Below are positions 18,527 to 27,949 of a stretch of 62,961 nt of DNA, piece after piece. Source of the stretch: Betaproteobacteria bacterium Ga0077523. Lineage in GTDB: Bacteria > Pseudomonadota > Gammaproteobacteria > Burkholderiales > Ga0077523. Position 1 is the first letter of the stretch; each line of letters begins with the position of its first letter. Under the pieces are notes generated by a model. It was not told the origin of the DNA and made no database searches. It was given only the letters and a program-made list of their open reading frames with translations. The stretch covers positions 1 to 62,961 of the forward strand of contig LNDQ01000132.1 in the NCBI GenBank assembly GCA_001464695.1, given 5' to 3'. The translations under genes and the position numbers were made by a program.

Positions 18527-21500
18527 TTACACGCTCACCGGAAGGCTCGACTGCTCCTGCACGAACCGCTCGAAGGCGTCGGCCGCCATGGGCTTCGCGA
18601 CGAAGAAGCCCTGTGCCAGATCGCAGCCGTGGGCCGCCAGGAAATCGAGTTGCCGCGGTGTTTCCACGCCTTCCGCGACCACGGTGAGCTTGAGGCTGCG
18701 TGCCAGCGCGATGACGGCGCGCGTGATCGCGGCGTCGTCGGGATCGTCGGGCAGATCCATGATGAAGGACCGGTCGATCTTCAGCGTGCTCACCGGGAAG
18801 CGCTTCAGGTACGCCAGGGAGGAGTAGCCGGTGCCGAAGTCGTCGATGGCGAGCGACACCCCGAGCTGTGCCAGTTCCGACAGCACCCCGGCGGCGCGCT
18901 CGGGGTTCTGCATGACGGTGCTCTCGGTCAGCTCGAGTTCCAGGAGGTGCGGTTCGAGGCCGGTCGCCTCGAGCGCGGCCAGCACTTCTTCGAGCAGAGC
19001 ACCCTGCACGAACTGGCGGCCGGACACGTTGACCGCGATACCGAAGGTGCCCAGACCCGCGACCTCCCAGGCCTTCACCTGGCGACAGGCTTCGCCAAGT
19101 ACCCAGGCGCCGATCGGCGCGATCAGTCCGGTCTCTTCCGCGATCGGAATGAAGCGCAGCGGCGAGACCAGGCCCATGTCCGGATGTTCCCACCGGATGA
19201 GCGCCTCGAGGCCGGTGATGCGGCCGCTCGCCAGTTCCAGTTTCGGCTGGTAGTGCAGCAGCAGCTCCCCGCGTTCGAGCGCGCGCTTCAACGCCGCTTC
19301 CAGCGCCAGGCGTTCGAAGGAATGCGAGTTCATCTGCGGCGAGTAGAACTGGAAATTGTTCTTGCCCGAATCCTTGGCGCGGTACATCGCGATGTCGGCG
19401 GCTTTCAGCAGAGCCTGCACGTCGCGGCCGTCGTCGGGATACGTGCCGATCCCGATGCTGGCGGTCAGCGTGAACTCCTGGCCGCCCAGATTCAGCGGCT
19501 GCGCGAACGCCTCGAGGATCTTGCGGGCGACGCCGGCCAGATCGGTTTCCGAGGCGAATTCTTCCACCAGCACCACGAACTCGTCGCCGCCCTGGCGCGC
19601 GATGACGTCGGACCCGCGCAGGCTCTCGCGCAACCGCGTGGCCACGGTCTTCAGCACGGCATCGCCGGCATCGTGACCGAGCGTGTCGTTGATGATCTTG
19701 AACCGATCCAGATCGATGAACAGCACGGCCACACGGCGGTTGTGGCGTCGCGCATGCTCGATGGAGCGCGCCAGCAATGACTGCAGCGTGGCACGGTTGG
19801 CGAGGCCGGTGAGTTCGTCGTGCTGGGCCAGGTAGCGGATGCGCTCCTCGGTCGAGCGCCGCTCCGTGATGTCCTTGCCGGTGCCGCGATAACCGAGAAA
19901 CTTCCCGCGCTCGTCGAACAGCGGCTTGCCGCTGATCGACACCCAGCGCGGCCCGATGCTGCTGGTGACGGCGAACACGAAATCCGTGAACGATTCGCGC
20001 GCCTCCAGCATGCGGCGGTGCTCGTCCCACTTCGGGTCGGCGCGATCGGCGATGAAGGGCAGGTCCCAGCGCAGATAGCCGATGAGTTCGTCCTCGCTGT
20101 GGCCGCCGGCATCGCGGCGCCCCTGTGCGAAGCGGGTGAAGCGCAGATCGGGACCCTGCTCCCAGAACCAGTCCGAAGACAGTTCGGACAGATCGCGAAA
20201 GCGCTGTTCGCTCGCCTTGAGCAGCGCTTCGGCCTGTTTGCGCTCGCTGATGTCCGCAACCCGGACCAGATACGCGCTGCGGCCTGGCAGCTCCAGTTTC
20301 ACGGCGACCATCTCGCCCCAGAACCGTTTGCCCGAGCGGGTGCGGAACACCATGTCTTCGCGCAGGATCTCGCCGTGTTCCATGCGCTTCAGGCGCTCCG
20401 CGACGTTGGCCTGCGACAGCGGATGGCGCAGCAGCGTATGGCCCGGTCGATCGACGATCTCGCGTTTGGACCGGGCTTCGAACATCTCGAGCGCGCGCCG
20501 GTTGCAGTCGAACACCGTGCCGTCGGCGATGTTGCCGACCAGCAGTGCATCGCGCGAATTGTTGTACACCGCGCCCAGCATCGCTTCGCTCGCCTCCAGA
20601 GCCTGTTGCGCGCGACGACGCTCGCTCATGTCGGCGACGCGCAGCAGCGTGGTGGCACGGCCGGGCCGGTACAGCTTGGCCCCCGAGATGTCGGCCCAGA
20701 AATCGTTGCCCTTCAGCGTGACGAGCTCGTCCTCCCGGTGCCAGGGTTCACCGCGCTCGAGTTGCGAGAGGGCCGCGGCGATCACTGCCCGCGCGAGCGG
20801 GCGGCGGAACAGATCGTTGCCCGCCTTGCCGATCAGTTCGGACCTGTCGGCCGCCTCGAACAGAACGAGCGCACGCGGGTTGCAGTCGAGGATCTCGCCG
20901 GTGTCGGTGTCGATCAGGAACAGGCCGTCCCAGGCGCTGCGGAAGACGGCGGCGAACGTCTCCTCGCTCTGCCGCAGCGCCAGTTCGGCGCGCTTCCTTT
21001 CGGTGATGTCGCAGCCGATGCCGTGATAGCCGACGAACTTGCCGGCCGGGTCGAACACCGGCAGGCCGCTCACCGACAGATGGCGGATGCTGCCGTCGCC
21101 CATGGTGCGCTGGAGCTCGAAATCGCGGAACGGCTCGTGGCGCAGCAGCGTCTGGCGGTGTTGCTCCATCAGCGCCGGGTCGGCATGGGTGTCGGGCAGT
21201 TCCCAGCGCGTCTTGCCTTCGTAGCGCCGGCCCGACAGGTGCACGCCGCTTTGGTCTTCCGGATACTCGGGTCGGTTCTTGAACCGGAACTGATCGTCCT
21301 GCTCCCAGAACCAGTCCGAGGAGATCTCCGCCAGACGCCGGAAGAACTCTTCCCGATGAGCCAGCCGCGTGGCGGCTTCGACACGCAACGCTTCCGAATG
21401 CGCCTCGTTCAAGGCGAGACCGAGTTGCGCGGCCACCTCGCGCAGGGTGGCGCGCTCGTCCTCGGTCCACTGGTGTGGCCGGGCGGCGTCGAGACACAGG

Positions 21501-22876
21501 AGGCCGATGAGTCCGCCAGGTGCGGCCACCGAGACCTCGAGCGAGCCGCGGGGCGGCAGCGCACGGCGTACTGCCATGCCGGTCCTGACCTCGTCCGATC
21601 CCCAGTGCGCGCGGGTGCAGACTTCGCCGCGGCGCAGGCACGCGAGATACTCGGGATCGGTCCCGTAGTCCAGCACGAGACCGGTGATGTCGTCGATCTC
21701 GGGCGGCTGGACACTGTCGCGCACCTCGAGCCGTCCATCGTTGTCGAGGGTGGAGTAGCACGCGCGCAGTTCCGGATAGCGCTGCGCGAGCGCGGTGAGC
21801 GTGCGGCGGATCACTTCGGCCACCGGCATGCCGCCGGCGATCTCCGTGGCGATCCGGTGCAGCAGCTCGAGCCGGCTCTGCCGTTGCTGCACCTCGCGCG
21901 ACCACAGTGCCTGCTGCGCAGTCATGCGCCGGCCCATCCAGAGCGTGCCGGTGGCGAGAAACAGGAACAGGAGGAAGGGCACGTGCACCGCGCCGAGCCA
22001 GCGCGTCCAGAGCATGCGGTACGGTGCCGACAGGAACAGCGTCATCGGCTGATCCTCGAGCCGATGGACGGCGAGCAGCCGCTTCTCCCCGGTGACCGGG
22101 CTGACACCCACGAAGTTGCCGCTCGCGCGGTCCGGATTCGCCGCCAGCCAGTTCTCGATGGGTCCGGCGAACGGGCGCGCATAGACGTCGACCGGATTGG
22201 CAGTGGCAGGCCAGCGGCCCTGGAAATAGCGGTCGTTGCGCAGGATGCCGATGACCCAGTCGTTCGGGACCGCGACATCGCCGAACACCGTGGCCTGATC
22301 GTCGAAGGCCGCCAGCGCGAACAGCGTGACGCGCGCTTTTCCTGATGGTTGCCGGATGATGTGGCGCAGCGGGATCATCCATGCCCCGAACAGCGCCGAC
22401 TGCACGGGTCGTCCGATCTCGAGGCCATAGCGACCGCGCACCGTGCTGGCCTGTTCCGTCGTGGGAAATGCGAGTTCGGCCGGCGGCAGCTTGCCCGCCA
22501 GCACCGCCGATGCAGCCACGAGCTCGCCGTCCGGTGCAACGACGCCGATCAGCCGCAACGCCGGTGCTTGCGAGCGCGTCCGATCGAGCATGCTTTGCAG
22601 CCGGCGGCGCGGCGGCAGGTCCGGTTCTTCCGCGAGCGCTTCGCCCAGGTCGCTCAGCGCGATGCCGAACTGGCTGTAGAACAGCGAAGCAGAGCGGCCG
22701 GCAACCCGCGCGAGATCTTCCAGGCGCTGCGATTCCTCACGCGAAACGGTGTTCCACGCAAAGAAACCGTACGCGCAAGCCGCCACGCCGGTGAGCAGTG
22801 CCAGCGCCAGGATGATCGACCCGAACCGCCAGGGCTGGCGGGTGGCCGCCGCGGTATTCGACGATTCCATACCCAC
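18527..22876 (-). CDS. Multi-PAS membrane GGDEF-EAL protein with GAF
   Basis: 1449 aa, unusually large. The order is TM1 (about 18-40), a periplasmic sensor, TM2 (about 300-320), a GAF-like domain (about 345-500), four PAS domains (about 515-1040), GGDEF (1096-1100, RGSD I-site) and EAL (1224-1226, with ELELTES, DDFGTGYSS and KIDRSF). PAS 1 and PAS 4 both carry SSDWFWEQ and resemble each other, as do PAS 2 and PAS 3, which suggests pairwise duplication within the gene. The start is a GTG at 22876 or an ATG at 22870. It lies 49 nt downstream of livF on the same strand. Confidence 0.93.
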   Translation of the reverse strand: MGMESSNTAAATRQPWRFGSIILALALLTGVAACAYGFFAWNTVSREESQRLEDLARVAGRSASLFYSQFGIALSDLGEALAEEPDLPPRRRLQSMLDRTRSQAPALRLIGVVAPDGELVAASAVLAGKLPPAELAFPTTEQASTVRGRYGLEIGRPVQSALFGAWMIPLRHIIRQPSGKARVTLFALAAFDDQATVFGDVAVPNDWVIGILRNDRYFQGRWPATANPVDVYARPFAGPIENWLAANPDRASGNFVGVSPVTGEKRLLAVHRLEDQPMTLFLSAPYRMLWTRWLGAVHVPFLLFLFLATGTLWMGRRMTAQQALWSREVQQRQSRLELLHRIATEIAGGMPVAEVIRRTLTALAQRYPELRACYSTLDNDGRLEVRDSVQPPEIDDITGLVLDYGTDPEYLACLRRGEVCTRAHWGSDEVRTGMAVRRALPPRGSLEVSVAAPGGLIGLLCLDAARPHQWTEDERATLREVAAQLGLALNEAHSEALRVEAATRLAHREEFFRRLAEISSDWFWEQDDQFRFKNRPEYPEDQSGVHLSGRRYEGKTRWELPDTHADPALMEQHRQTLLRHEPFRDFELQRTMGDGSIRHLSVSGLPVFDPAGKFVGYHGIGCDITERKRAELALRQSEETFAAVFRSAWDGLFLIDTDTGEILDCNPRALVLFEAADRSELIGKAGNDLFRRPLARAVIAAALSQLERGEPWHREDELVTLKGNDFWADISGAKLYRPGRATTLLRVADMSERRRAQQALEASEAMLGAVYNNSRDALLVGNIADGTVFDCNRRALEMFEARSKREIVDRPGHTLLRHPLSQANVAERLKRMEHGEILREDMVFRTRSGKRFWGEMVAVKLELPGRSAYLVRVADISERKQAEALLKASEQRFRDLSELSSDWFWEQGPDLRFTRFAQGRRDAGGHSEDELIGYLRWDLPFIADRADPKWDEHRRMLEARESFTDFVFAVTSSIGPRWVSISGKPLFDERGKFLGYRGTGKDITERRSTEERIRYLAQHDELTGLANRATLQSLLARSIEHARRHNRRVAVLFIDLDRFKIINDTLGHDAGDAVLKTVATRLRESLRGSDVIARQGGDEFVVLVEEFASETDLAGVARKILEAFAQPLNLGGQEFTLTASIGIGTYPDDGRDVQALLKAADIAMYRAKDSGKNNFQFYSPQMNSHSFERLALEAALKRALERGELLLHYQPKLELASGRITGLEALIRWEHPDMGLVSPLRFIPIAEETGLIAPIGAWVLGEACRQVKAWEVAGLGTFGIAVNVSGRQFVQGALLEEVLAALEATGLEPHLLELELTESTVMQNPERAAGVLSELAQLGVSLAIDDFGTGYSSLAYLKRFPVSTLKIDRSFIMDLPDDPDDAAITRAVIALARSLKLTVVAEGVETPRQLDFLAAHGCDLAQGFFVAKPMAADAFERFVQEQSSLPVSV

Positions 22877-22925
22877 CCACTAACGGCGGCGTGGGGTCGT
22901 TCTTGACGCTTCGAACGCGGTACTT

Positions 22926-23570
22926 CTAAACCGTGCTGACGGCCCCGCGGTCGATCCGGTAGACGCGGTCGAGCATGTCGCGCGAGTGCGACAGATCCGA
23001 TTCGGTCAGGATGATGGACAGGCCCTCGTCCTTGAGGCCAGCGATCACTTCGGCCAAGCGCCTTGCCAGGACCGGCGCCACGCCTTCGAAGGGTTCGTCC
23101 AGCAAGAGCAGTTTGGTGCCCGACATGAGCGCGCGAGCCAGTGCCACCAGCTTCTGCTGACCGCCCGACAGCTGGAGTCCCTTGCGGGCCCGGAACGTTT
23201 CGACTTCCGGGATCATCCGGTACACGCGCTCGAGGCGGGCTGCCTGGTCGGTGGCGCCGCCGGCCCAGGCCGGGATGAGGACGTTCTCTTCCACCGTCAG
23301 CGCCGGTACGAGACGGCGATCCTCCGGCATGTAGCCGATGCCGCCACGCGCCCGTTTGTGCGTCGGCGTCTTCTCGAGCGGGTTGCCCAGATACCGGATG
23401 CTGCCGGCCTTGGCCGGCAGGATGCCCATGATGGCCCGCATCAGTGTGGTCTTGCCGGCGCCGTTGCGGCCGACGAGGCCGACGAACTGGCGCTCACCCA
23501 CCGCCATGTCGACACCGCGGAGGATCGCCACTGAGCCGATGGATACGTCGAGCTGCGCGATCTCAAGCAT
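22926..23570 (-). CDS. livF: Branched-chain amino acid-type ABC transporter ATPase LivF
   Basis: 214 aa from the ATG at 23570 (MLEIAQLDV); the open frame extends upstream across the intergenic repeat but is non-coding there. Walker A is GRNGAGKTT, the signature is LSGGQQK and Walker B is LLLLDEPFEG. It powers import with LivG. It is about 20 residues shorter than typical LivF, lacking part of the C-terminal tail. The substrate is unknown; annotation as amino-acid uptake is by family. Confidence 0.93.
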   Translation of the reverse strand: MLEIAQLDVSIGSVAILRGVDMAVGERQFVGLVGRNGAGKTTLMRAIMGILPAKAGSIRYLGNPLEKTPTHKRARGGIGYMPEDRRLVPALTVEENVLIPAWAGGATDQAARLERVYRMIPEVETFRARKGLQLSGGQQKLVALARALMSGTKLLLLDEPFEGVAPVLARRLAEVIAGLKDEGLSIILTESDLSHSRDMLDRVYRIDRGAVSTV

Positions 23571-23657
23571 GTCAGTACGGTGTTTGCTGTCGCGATGGGC
23601 CAGCGGCCGGCGCAGCCGGGGCGCACGGGCCCTCTCCCAACAAATCCTGAGGTGGGT

Positions 23658-23735
23658 GTCGCCGGGCCGCCCCAAGACACTGACGCGCCCCCTCGGGGGG
23701 CAGCGACCAGCGGGAGCGTGGGGGTAGTTTCATTA
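23658..23735 (-). repeat. 75-80 bp intergenic element, copy 1 (starts at livG stop)
   Basis: On the minus strand this begins with the TAA of livG and runs 78 nt. It contains a CCCCC-GAGGGGG palindrome and the conserved block GCGCGTCAG.GTCTTGGGG. Copy 2 at 42808-42882 on the plus strand matches this 3' block at 29 of 31 bp and is recognisably similar over the whole length. I associate similar sequences with intergenic regions of other betaproteobacterial genomes from memory, not from a search. Confidence 0.7.
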
Positions 23736-24485
23736 GTGCGCCTCGCCGATGACGTACTTGCGCACCTCGACGTCGTCAAGCACTTTGGCCGGATCGCCGT
23801 CGGCGATGATACGACCTTCGTAGAACGCGAGGATGCGGTGCGTGTAGCGCTCGACCACCTCCATGTCGTGCTCGACGAACAGCACGGTCACCTTGCCTTC
23901 GCGCACGGCGGCCATCACTCGGTCCATCAGCACGAACTTCTCGTCGGCCGACACCCCGCTGGTGGGTTCGTCGAGCAGCAGGATGCGCGGGCGCACCACC
24001 ATCGCCATGGCGATGTCGAGCAGCTTGCGCGTGCCTTCGGGCAGCAGCCCGGATTGCCGGTCGCGATAGTCGCCGAGACCGAATTGCTCGAGCATCGCGT
24101 CCACCGCCCGCTCCGGAGTGACGTCGAGCCGATTCGACTTGGCCCAGCGTGCACCGGAGGACGCGACGATGCCGATCCCGACCATCAGGTTCTCGGCCAC
24201 CGTCATGCTGTTGTAGAGCTGCGGGATCTGGAACGAGCGGCAGATGCCGAGCTGGGTGATCTCACGCGGTTTGAGGGGCGTGATGTCGCGCCCCTCGAAA
24301 TGGATCGAACCGGTCGTGGGCTTCAGGTAGCCGGTGACCATGTTGATGAACGTGGTCTTGCCGGCGCCGTTGGAGCCGATCAATCCGACCACCGAATCCT
24401 GCTCGACGGCGACGTTGATGTCGTTCGCCGCCGTGACTGCGCCGAAGTTCTTGTTGAGGCCCTTCGCGTGGAGGATGGTGCTCAT
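23733..24485 (-). CDS. livG: Branched-chain amino acid-type ABC transporter ATPase LivG
   Basis: 250 aa. Walker A is GSNGAGKTT (37-45) and Walker B is ILLLDEPTSGVS, with the switch HD motif in LFVEHDMEVV. The ABC signature reads LLPEGTRKLLDIA in place of a LSGGQ-like motif, a feature I recall from one LivG-like subfamily rather than a sign of decay. It sits between the membrane subunits and livF, with an inverted repeat (24494-24599) on its 5' side. Confidence 0.93.
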   Translation of the reverse strand: MSTILHAKGLNKNFGAVTAANDINVAVEQDSVVGLIGSNGAGKTTFINMVTGYLKPTTGSIHFEGRDITPLKPREITQLGICRSFQIPQLYNSMTVAENLMVGIGIVASSGARWAKSNRLDVTPERAVDAMLEQFGLGDYRDRQSGLLPEGTRKLLDIAMAMVVRPRILLLDEPTSGVSADEKFVLMDRVMAAVREGKVTVLFVEHDMEVVERYTHRILAFYEGRIIADGDPAKVLDDVEVRKYVIGEAH

Positions 24486-24493
24486 GTCACAGC

Positions 24494-24599
24494 ACCGACA
24501 AGGCGCTCAACGCGGCGGACGCGGGGGAAAACCGAACCCGTCGTCCGCTGCGCTCTTGCCTTTCCGCCGCGTCCGCCGTGTTGAGCGCATCTGATCGGT
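24494..24599. repeat. Intergenic inverted repeat, element B (9-bp-unit family)
   Basis: A 106-bp palindrome bounded by ACCGA and TCGGT. Arms 24503-24527 and 24564-24588 match at 23 of 25 bp and are built from GCGGCGGAC units. It lies between livM and livG inside the operon, 13 nt after the livM stop in the direction of transcription. A stable hairpin here could change the ratio of permease to ATPase transcript. Confidence 0.85.
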
Positions 24600-24612
24600 G
24601 CATCAGCGACCA

Positions 24613-25548
24613 TCATGCCGGCTTGCGACGCTGCAGCAGCGACCAGAGACCGCCGGGCAGGAAGATCATCACGACCAGCATCGTGATGCCGAGCACCATC
24701 TGCCAGGTGTTAGGCGAATACTCGTACGCGAAGCTGCGGATGGTCTCGAACACCAGCGCGCCGCCGAGCGGGGCGAACACGTTGCCGGTGCCGGAAAGAA
24801 TGGCGATGAAGACGAACTCGCCGGACTGCGGCCAGTAGGTCATCTCGGGGTCGATGTGACCGATGTTGATCGCCATCAGTGCCCCGCCGATCCCGGCCAG
24901 TACTGCCGAGATGACGTAGTGCAGGTGGATGGTGGCGCGCACCGAGGCTCCCATGTACTCGACCCGCAGCTCGTTGTCGCGGATGGCTTCGGCGAGCCGG
25001 CCGCGATGCGAACGCAGGTAGAGATTCAGCGCGAAGGCCGACAGAGTGGTGAGTACGACGGTGATGCCGAAACCGGCGTAGCGGCGCGCATCGTCGACCA
25101 GGGCGACGCCGAACAGGGTCTTCGCCGAGATGTTGAAGCCGTCGGTGGAGCCGAGCGCGGACGATTTCACCAGCAGCCCGTACAGGATCATCGAGAACGC
25201 GAGCGACAGCATCGCGAAGAAGATGTCGCGGTAGCGCGCCAGCAGCAACCCGAGGATCGCGGCGACGATGCCGGTCGCTGCGGCACCGGCGGCCACCATC
25301 AGCGCCATGTCCGGCAGCTTCAGCATCTGGTCCACCGTGCCGGCGGCGTAGGCACCGAGGCAGTAGTACAGCCCGTGTCCGAACGACACGAGACCGGTGC
25401 GCATCAGCAGCATCATGCCCAGTACCACGGTGCCGTAGCACAGCGACACGTTGAGCAACGACATCGCCCACTTGGGCAGCAGGGGTGAAGCGGCCAGCAG
25501 TCCGACCGTGATCACGCCGATCGCGATCGTGGTGCGATCGAGCTTCAT
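24613..25548 (-). CDS. livM: Branched-chain amino acid-type ABC permease LivM
   Basis: 311 aa from the ATG at 25548, which overlaps the livH stop (ATGA). Multiple TM helices span the length, and the EAA-like cytoplasmic loop includes AIRDNELRVEYMG, typical of LivM. The C-terminus has PGGLWSLLQRR. The open frame extends far upstream inside livH antisense-frame sequence, which is not coding. It forms the translocation channel with LivH. Confidence 0.93.
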   Translation of the reverse strand: MKLDRTTIAIGVITVGLLAASPLLPKWAMSLLNVSLCYGTVVLGMMLLMRTGLVSFGHGLYYCLGAYAAGTVDQMLKLPDMALMVAAGAAATGIVAAILGLLLARYRDIFFAMLSLAFSMILYGLLVKSSALGSTDGFNISAKTLFGVALVDDARRYAGFGITVVLTTLSAFALNLYLRSHRGRLAEAIRDNELRVEYMGASVRATIHLHYVISAVLAGIGGALMAINIGHIDPEMTYWPQSGEFVFIAILSGTGNVFAPLGGALVFETIRSFAYEYSPNTWQMVLGITMLVVMIFLPGGLWSLLQRRKPA

Positions 25549-26456
25549 ATCTTGCGCACCTCGGCGCCGCTGAAGAGGCCCTTGGGCCGCACGATCAACA
25601 CGACCGCCATCACGAGATAGACGCTGAAGAGTTCCAGTTCCGGCTTGTAGTGGATCGAAGCGGCCCGCACCATGCCGACGATGAAGGCCCCCAGTGCGGC
25701 GCCGGGCAGACTGCCGAGACCGCCGATCACCACCACCGCGAAGGCCATCACGATGACTTCCGCGCCCATGCCCGTGACGACGGACACCGTCGGCGCGGTC
25801 AACGCGCCACCGACCGCCGCGAGCATGGCGCCTGCGGTGAAAGTGACGAAGTACGTGCGACCCACGTCGATGCCCATGGCGGCGCTCATCTCGCGGTCGT
25901 GGATGACCGCGATCAACAGCTTGCCGGAGCGCGTGCGCGTGAGTACCCAGGTGAGCGCCGCGCCGGTGGCCACCGCCACGCCGACCAGCACCAGGTTGTA
26001 GTAGGGGTAGCTCAGGCCGCTCGCCTCGAAATTGCCGAGGATCGAATAGGGCGTTTCGCCGTTCGGACCCTGGACCAGCAGCGGATCCACGCCCCAAACC
26101 AGTTTGATCACATCCTCGAGAATCAGGAACAGCGCGTAGGTCACCAGGACCAGCACCACTTCGTCCTTGCCGTACATGAAGCGCAGCAGCCCGCGCTCGA
26201 TCAGCGGGCCGAACACGAGCCCGACGACGATGGCGGCGGCGGCAAGCATCGCGAAACTGCCTGCAGCCGCGTAGCCGTGAGCGAACCACGCGGTACAGAA
26301 CGACACGGCGGTGAAGGCGCCGAGCGCGTACAGGCTGCCGTGCGCGATGTTCAGGATCTTCATCACGCCGTAGATCAGCGTGAGACCCACCGCGATGATG
26401 AACAGCCAGGACGCGTAGACGATGCCGTCGATGACGACGGCCAGCAGCTGGCTCAT
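25545..26456 (-). CDS. livH: Branched-chain amino acid-type ABC permease LivH
   Basis: 303 aa. The N-terminus GLTLIYGVMKILNIAHG is the hallmark of LivH-type permeases, and GIDVGRTYF and VIGGLGSLPGA near the middle are also characteristic. About eight TM helices are visible. Its stop overlaps the livM start by four bases, and it begins 29 nt after livK. Confidence 0.94.
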   Translation of the reverse strand: MSQLLAVVIDGIVYASWLFIIAVGLTLIYGVMKILNIAHGSLYALGAFTAVSFCTAWFAHGYAAAGSFAMLAAAAIVVGLVFGPLIERGLLRFMYGKDEVVLVLVTYALFLILEDVIKLVWGVDPLLVQGPNGETPYSILGNFEASGLSYPYYNLVLVGVAVATGAALTWVLTRTRSGKLLIAVIHDREMSAAMGIDVGRTYFVTFTAGAMLAAVGGALTAPTVSVVTGMGAEVIVMAFAVVVIGGLGSLPGAALGAFIVGMVRAASIHYKPELELFSVYLVMAVVLIVRPKGLFSGAEVRKI

Positions 26457-26485
26457 GGGTGGAACGCTATCGCGGCGACATCACA

Positions 26486-27835
26486 TCAGTTGGGGCGCTT
26501 GAAGCCCGACTTGATCCAGTCGAGCGAGGTGACGCCCTCCGGCGGCGTGACACGTTCCGCTTCGTAGTACTTGATGTTGCCGACCTTCACCACGCCGTTC
26601 TCGAAACGCGTGGTGCCGTAAGCCGTGCCCATCACCGCCTGATGGCCCTTGCCGAGCGCCATCTTCACCTTGCCCGACGGGCTGTCGAAGGTGAGCTTCT
26701 CGAAGGCGGCGATGATCTCCTCCTGGTTCGGCGGCGAATAGGCCTTCTCCATCTCTTCCTTCACGTTCTTGGCGGCTCCCATGGGAATCGCCGAACCGAT
26801 CTTGTCGCGCATCGCCTTCTCGTAGGCGGCCTTGAGGCCGAGGAACGACTGTGCGGTGCTGTAGGCCGGGTAGTTCGGCTCGAGGCCGGCCTTGGCCTTG
26901 TAGACTTCCACCAGCCAGCGCTTGAAGGGCGAGTCCTGCGCAAACACGCCGTTGGTGCCGCGGGCGCCGACGATGGTGCCGTCGGGAATCTTGCCCGGCA
27001 GCCGGTGCAGGTAAGGCTCACCGGCGACCAGCACCAGTTGCGCCGACTTGAAGAGGTCGCGCGGCTGGGCCTGCAGCATGAAGGCCTCGAGGTCGCCGCC
27101 CCACAGGCTCGAATGGATCACGTCCGGGGTCGACGAGATCAACGCGGAAATCTCGGCGCCGTACTGGCCGGCGCCGAACTTCGGCATCTGCGAGCTGATG
27201 ATCTCGACCGCCGGCTTCATGGTCTTGATGGTCGCCTCGAAGTCGTTCCAGGAGTCCTGGCCGTAGGCGTAGTTCTGGTTGATGCCGGAGACGCGTTTCA
27301 CCGCCGGCCGGTTGTCGAGCAGGTACATGGTCGCGGCCACGGCGTCCATGGTCGCGTGCGGGCGGGTCCGGAACACGTACTTGTAGGAGGCATCCTCGAA
27401 GATCCGAGGGGTGCCGCAATCGAGCAGCACGGTGAGCTTCTTCAACTCCTCGGCCACGGGCGCGACGGCGAGGCAGTCGCCGCTGCCGATGTAGCCGATC
27501 ACGACGTCGACGTCCTGGCGCTGCACCAGGGTGCGGTACTCGCTCACCTGCTTGGTGGCGCCGCCGGCTTCGTCGATGATGACCAGTTCGATCGGCAGGC
27601 CGCCGATGCCCTTGCTCTGGTAGGGCGGCGGAGCCTTGCCCGCGTTGAGCGATTCGACGATGGCTTCGGCCGCCACCTTCGCGGGTACGCCGAACGGGCC
27701 GGCCGCCGGGCCGGAGAGAAAGGTCACGAAGCCGATCTTGATGCTGGTCTTCTTGTCCTGGGCCTGCGCCGACAGGCTGATGCCGAGCGCGGCGGTCACG
27801 GCCACGCAGGCGCGCAGAACGGTCCCGATCTTCAT
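26486..27835 (-). CDS. ABC transporter periplasmic substrate-binding protein (LivK/Peripla_BP_6 type)
   Basis: 449 aa from the ATG at 27835, preceded by a strong AGGGAGGAG Shine-Dalgarno. The Sec signal peptide MKIGTVLRACVAVTAALG ends at about AQA (residues 21-23). The mature protein has two periplasmic-binding lobes beginning KIGFVTFLSGPAA. It is the solute receptor of the adjacent Liv-type transporter. At 449 aa it is longer than E. coli LivK (about 370), which suggests a ligand other than simple branched-chain amino acids; the ligand is unknown. Confidence 0.92.
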   Translation of the reverse strand: MKIGTVLRACVAVTAALGISLSAQAQDKKTSIKIGFVTFLSGPAAGPFGVPAKVAAEAIVESLNAGKAPPPYQSKGIGGLPIELVIIDEAGGATKQVSEYRTLVQRQDVDVVIGYIGSGDCLAVAPVAEELKKLTVLLDCGTPRIFEDASYKYVFRTRPHATMDAVAATMYLLDNRPAVKRVSGINQNYAYGQDSWNDFEATIKTMKPAVEIISSQMPKFGAGQYGAEISALISSTPDVIHSSLWGGDLEAFMLQAQPRDLFKSAQLVLVAGEPYLHRLPGKIPDGTIVGARGTNGVFAQDSPFKRWLVEVYKAKAGLEPNYPAYSTAQSFLGLKAAYEKAMRDKIGSAIPMGAAKNVKEEMEKAYSPPNQEEIIAAFEKLTFDSPSGKVKMALGKGHQAVMGTAYGTTRFENGVVKVGNIKYYEAERVTPPEGVTSLDWIKSGFKRPN

Positions 27836-27949
27836 GGCTCCTCCCTCATTTCGAATCGTTGTCGCGGCGGGTCGAGACCGCGCGCGAGGGATGGCGAATC
27901 TAGCAGCCCGGGGCGATTCGGGCAACGCGCAGTTGCCGTTGCCCACCGG

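Noticed and set aside
23733..24485. LivG as a decayed ATPase because of the LPEGTRK signature
   Set aside because: Walker A, Walker B and the switch histidine are intact and the frame is full length; the variant signature fits a subfamily.
24494..24599. Repeat units read as a CRISPR array
   Set aside because: Units are 9 bp, contiguous and palindromically arranged; there are no spacers and no cas genes.
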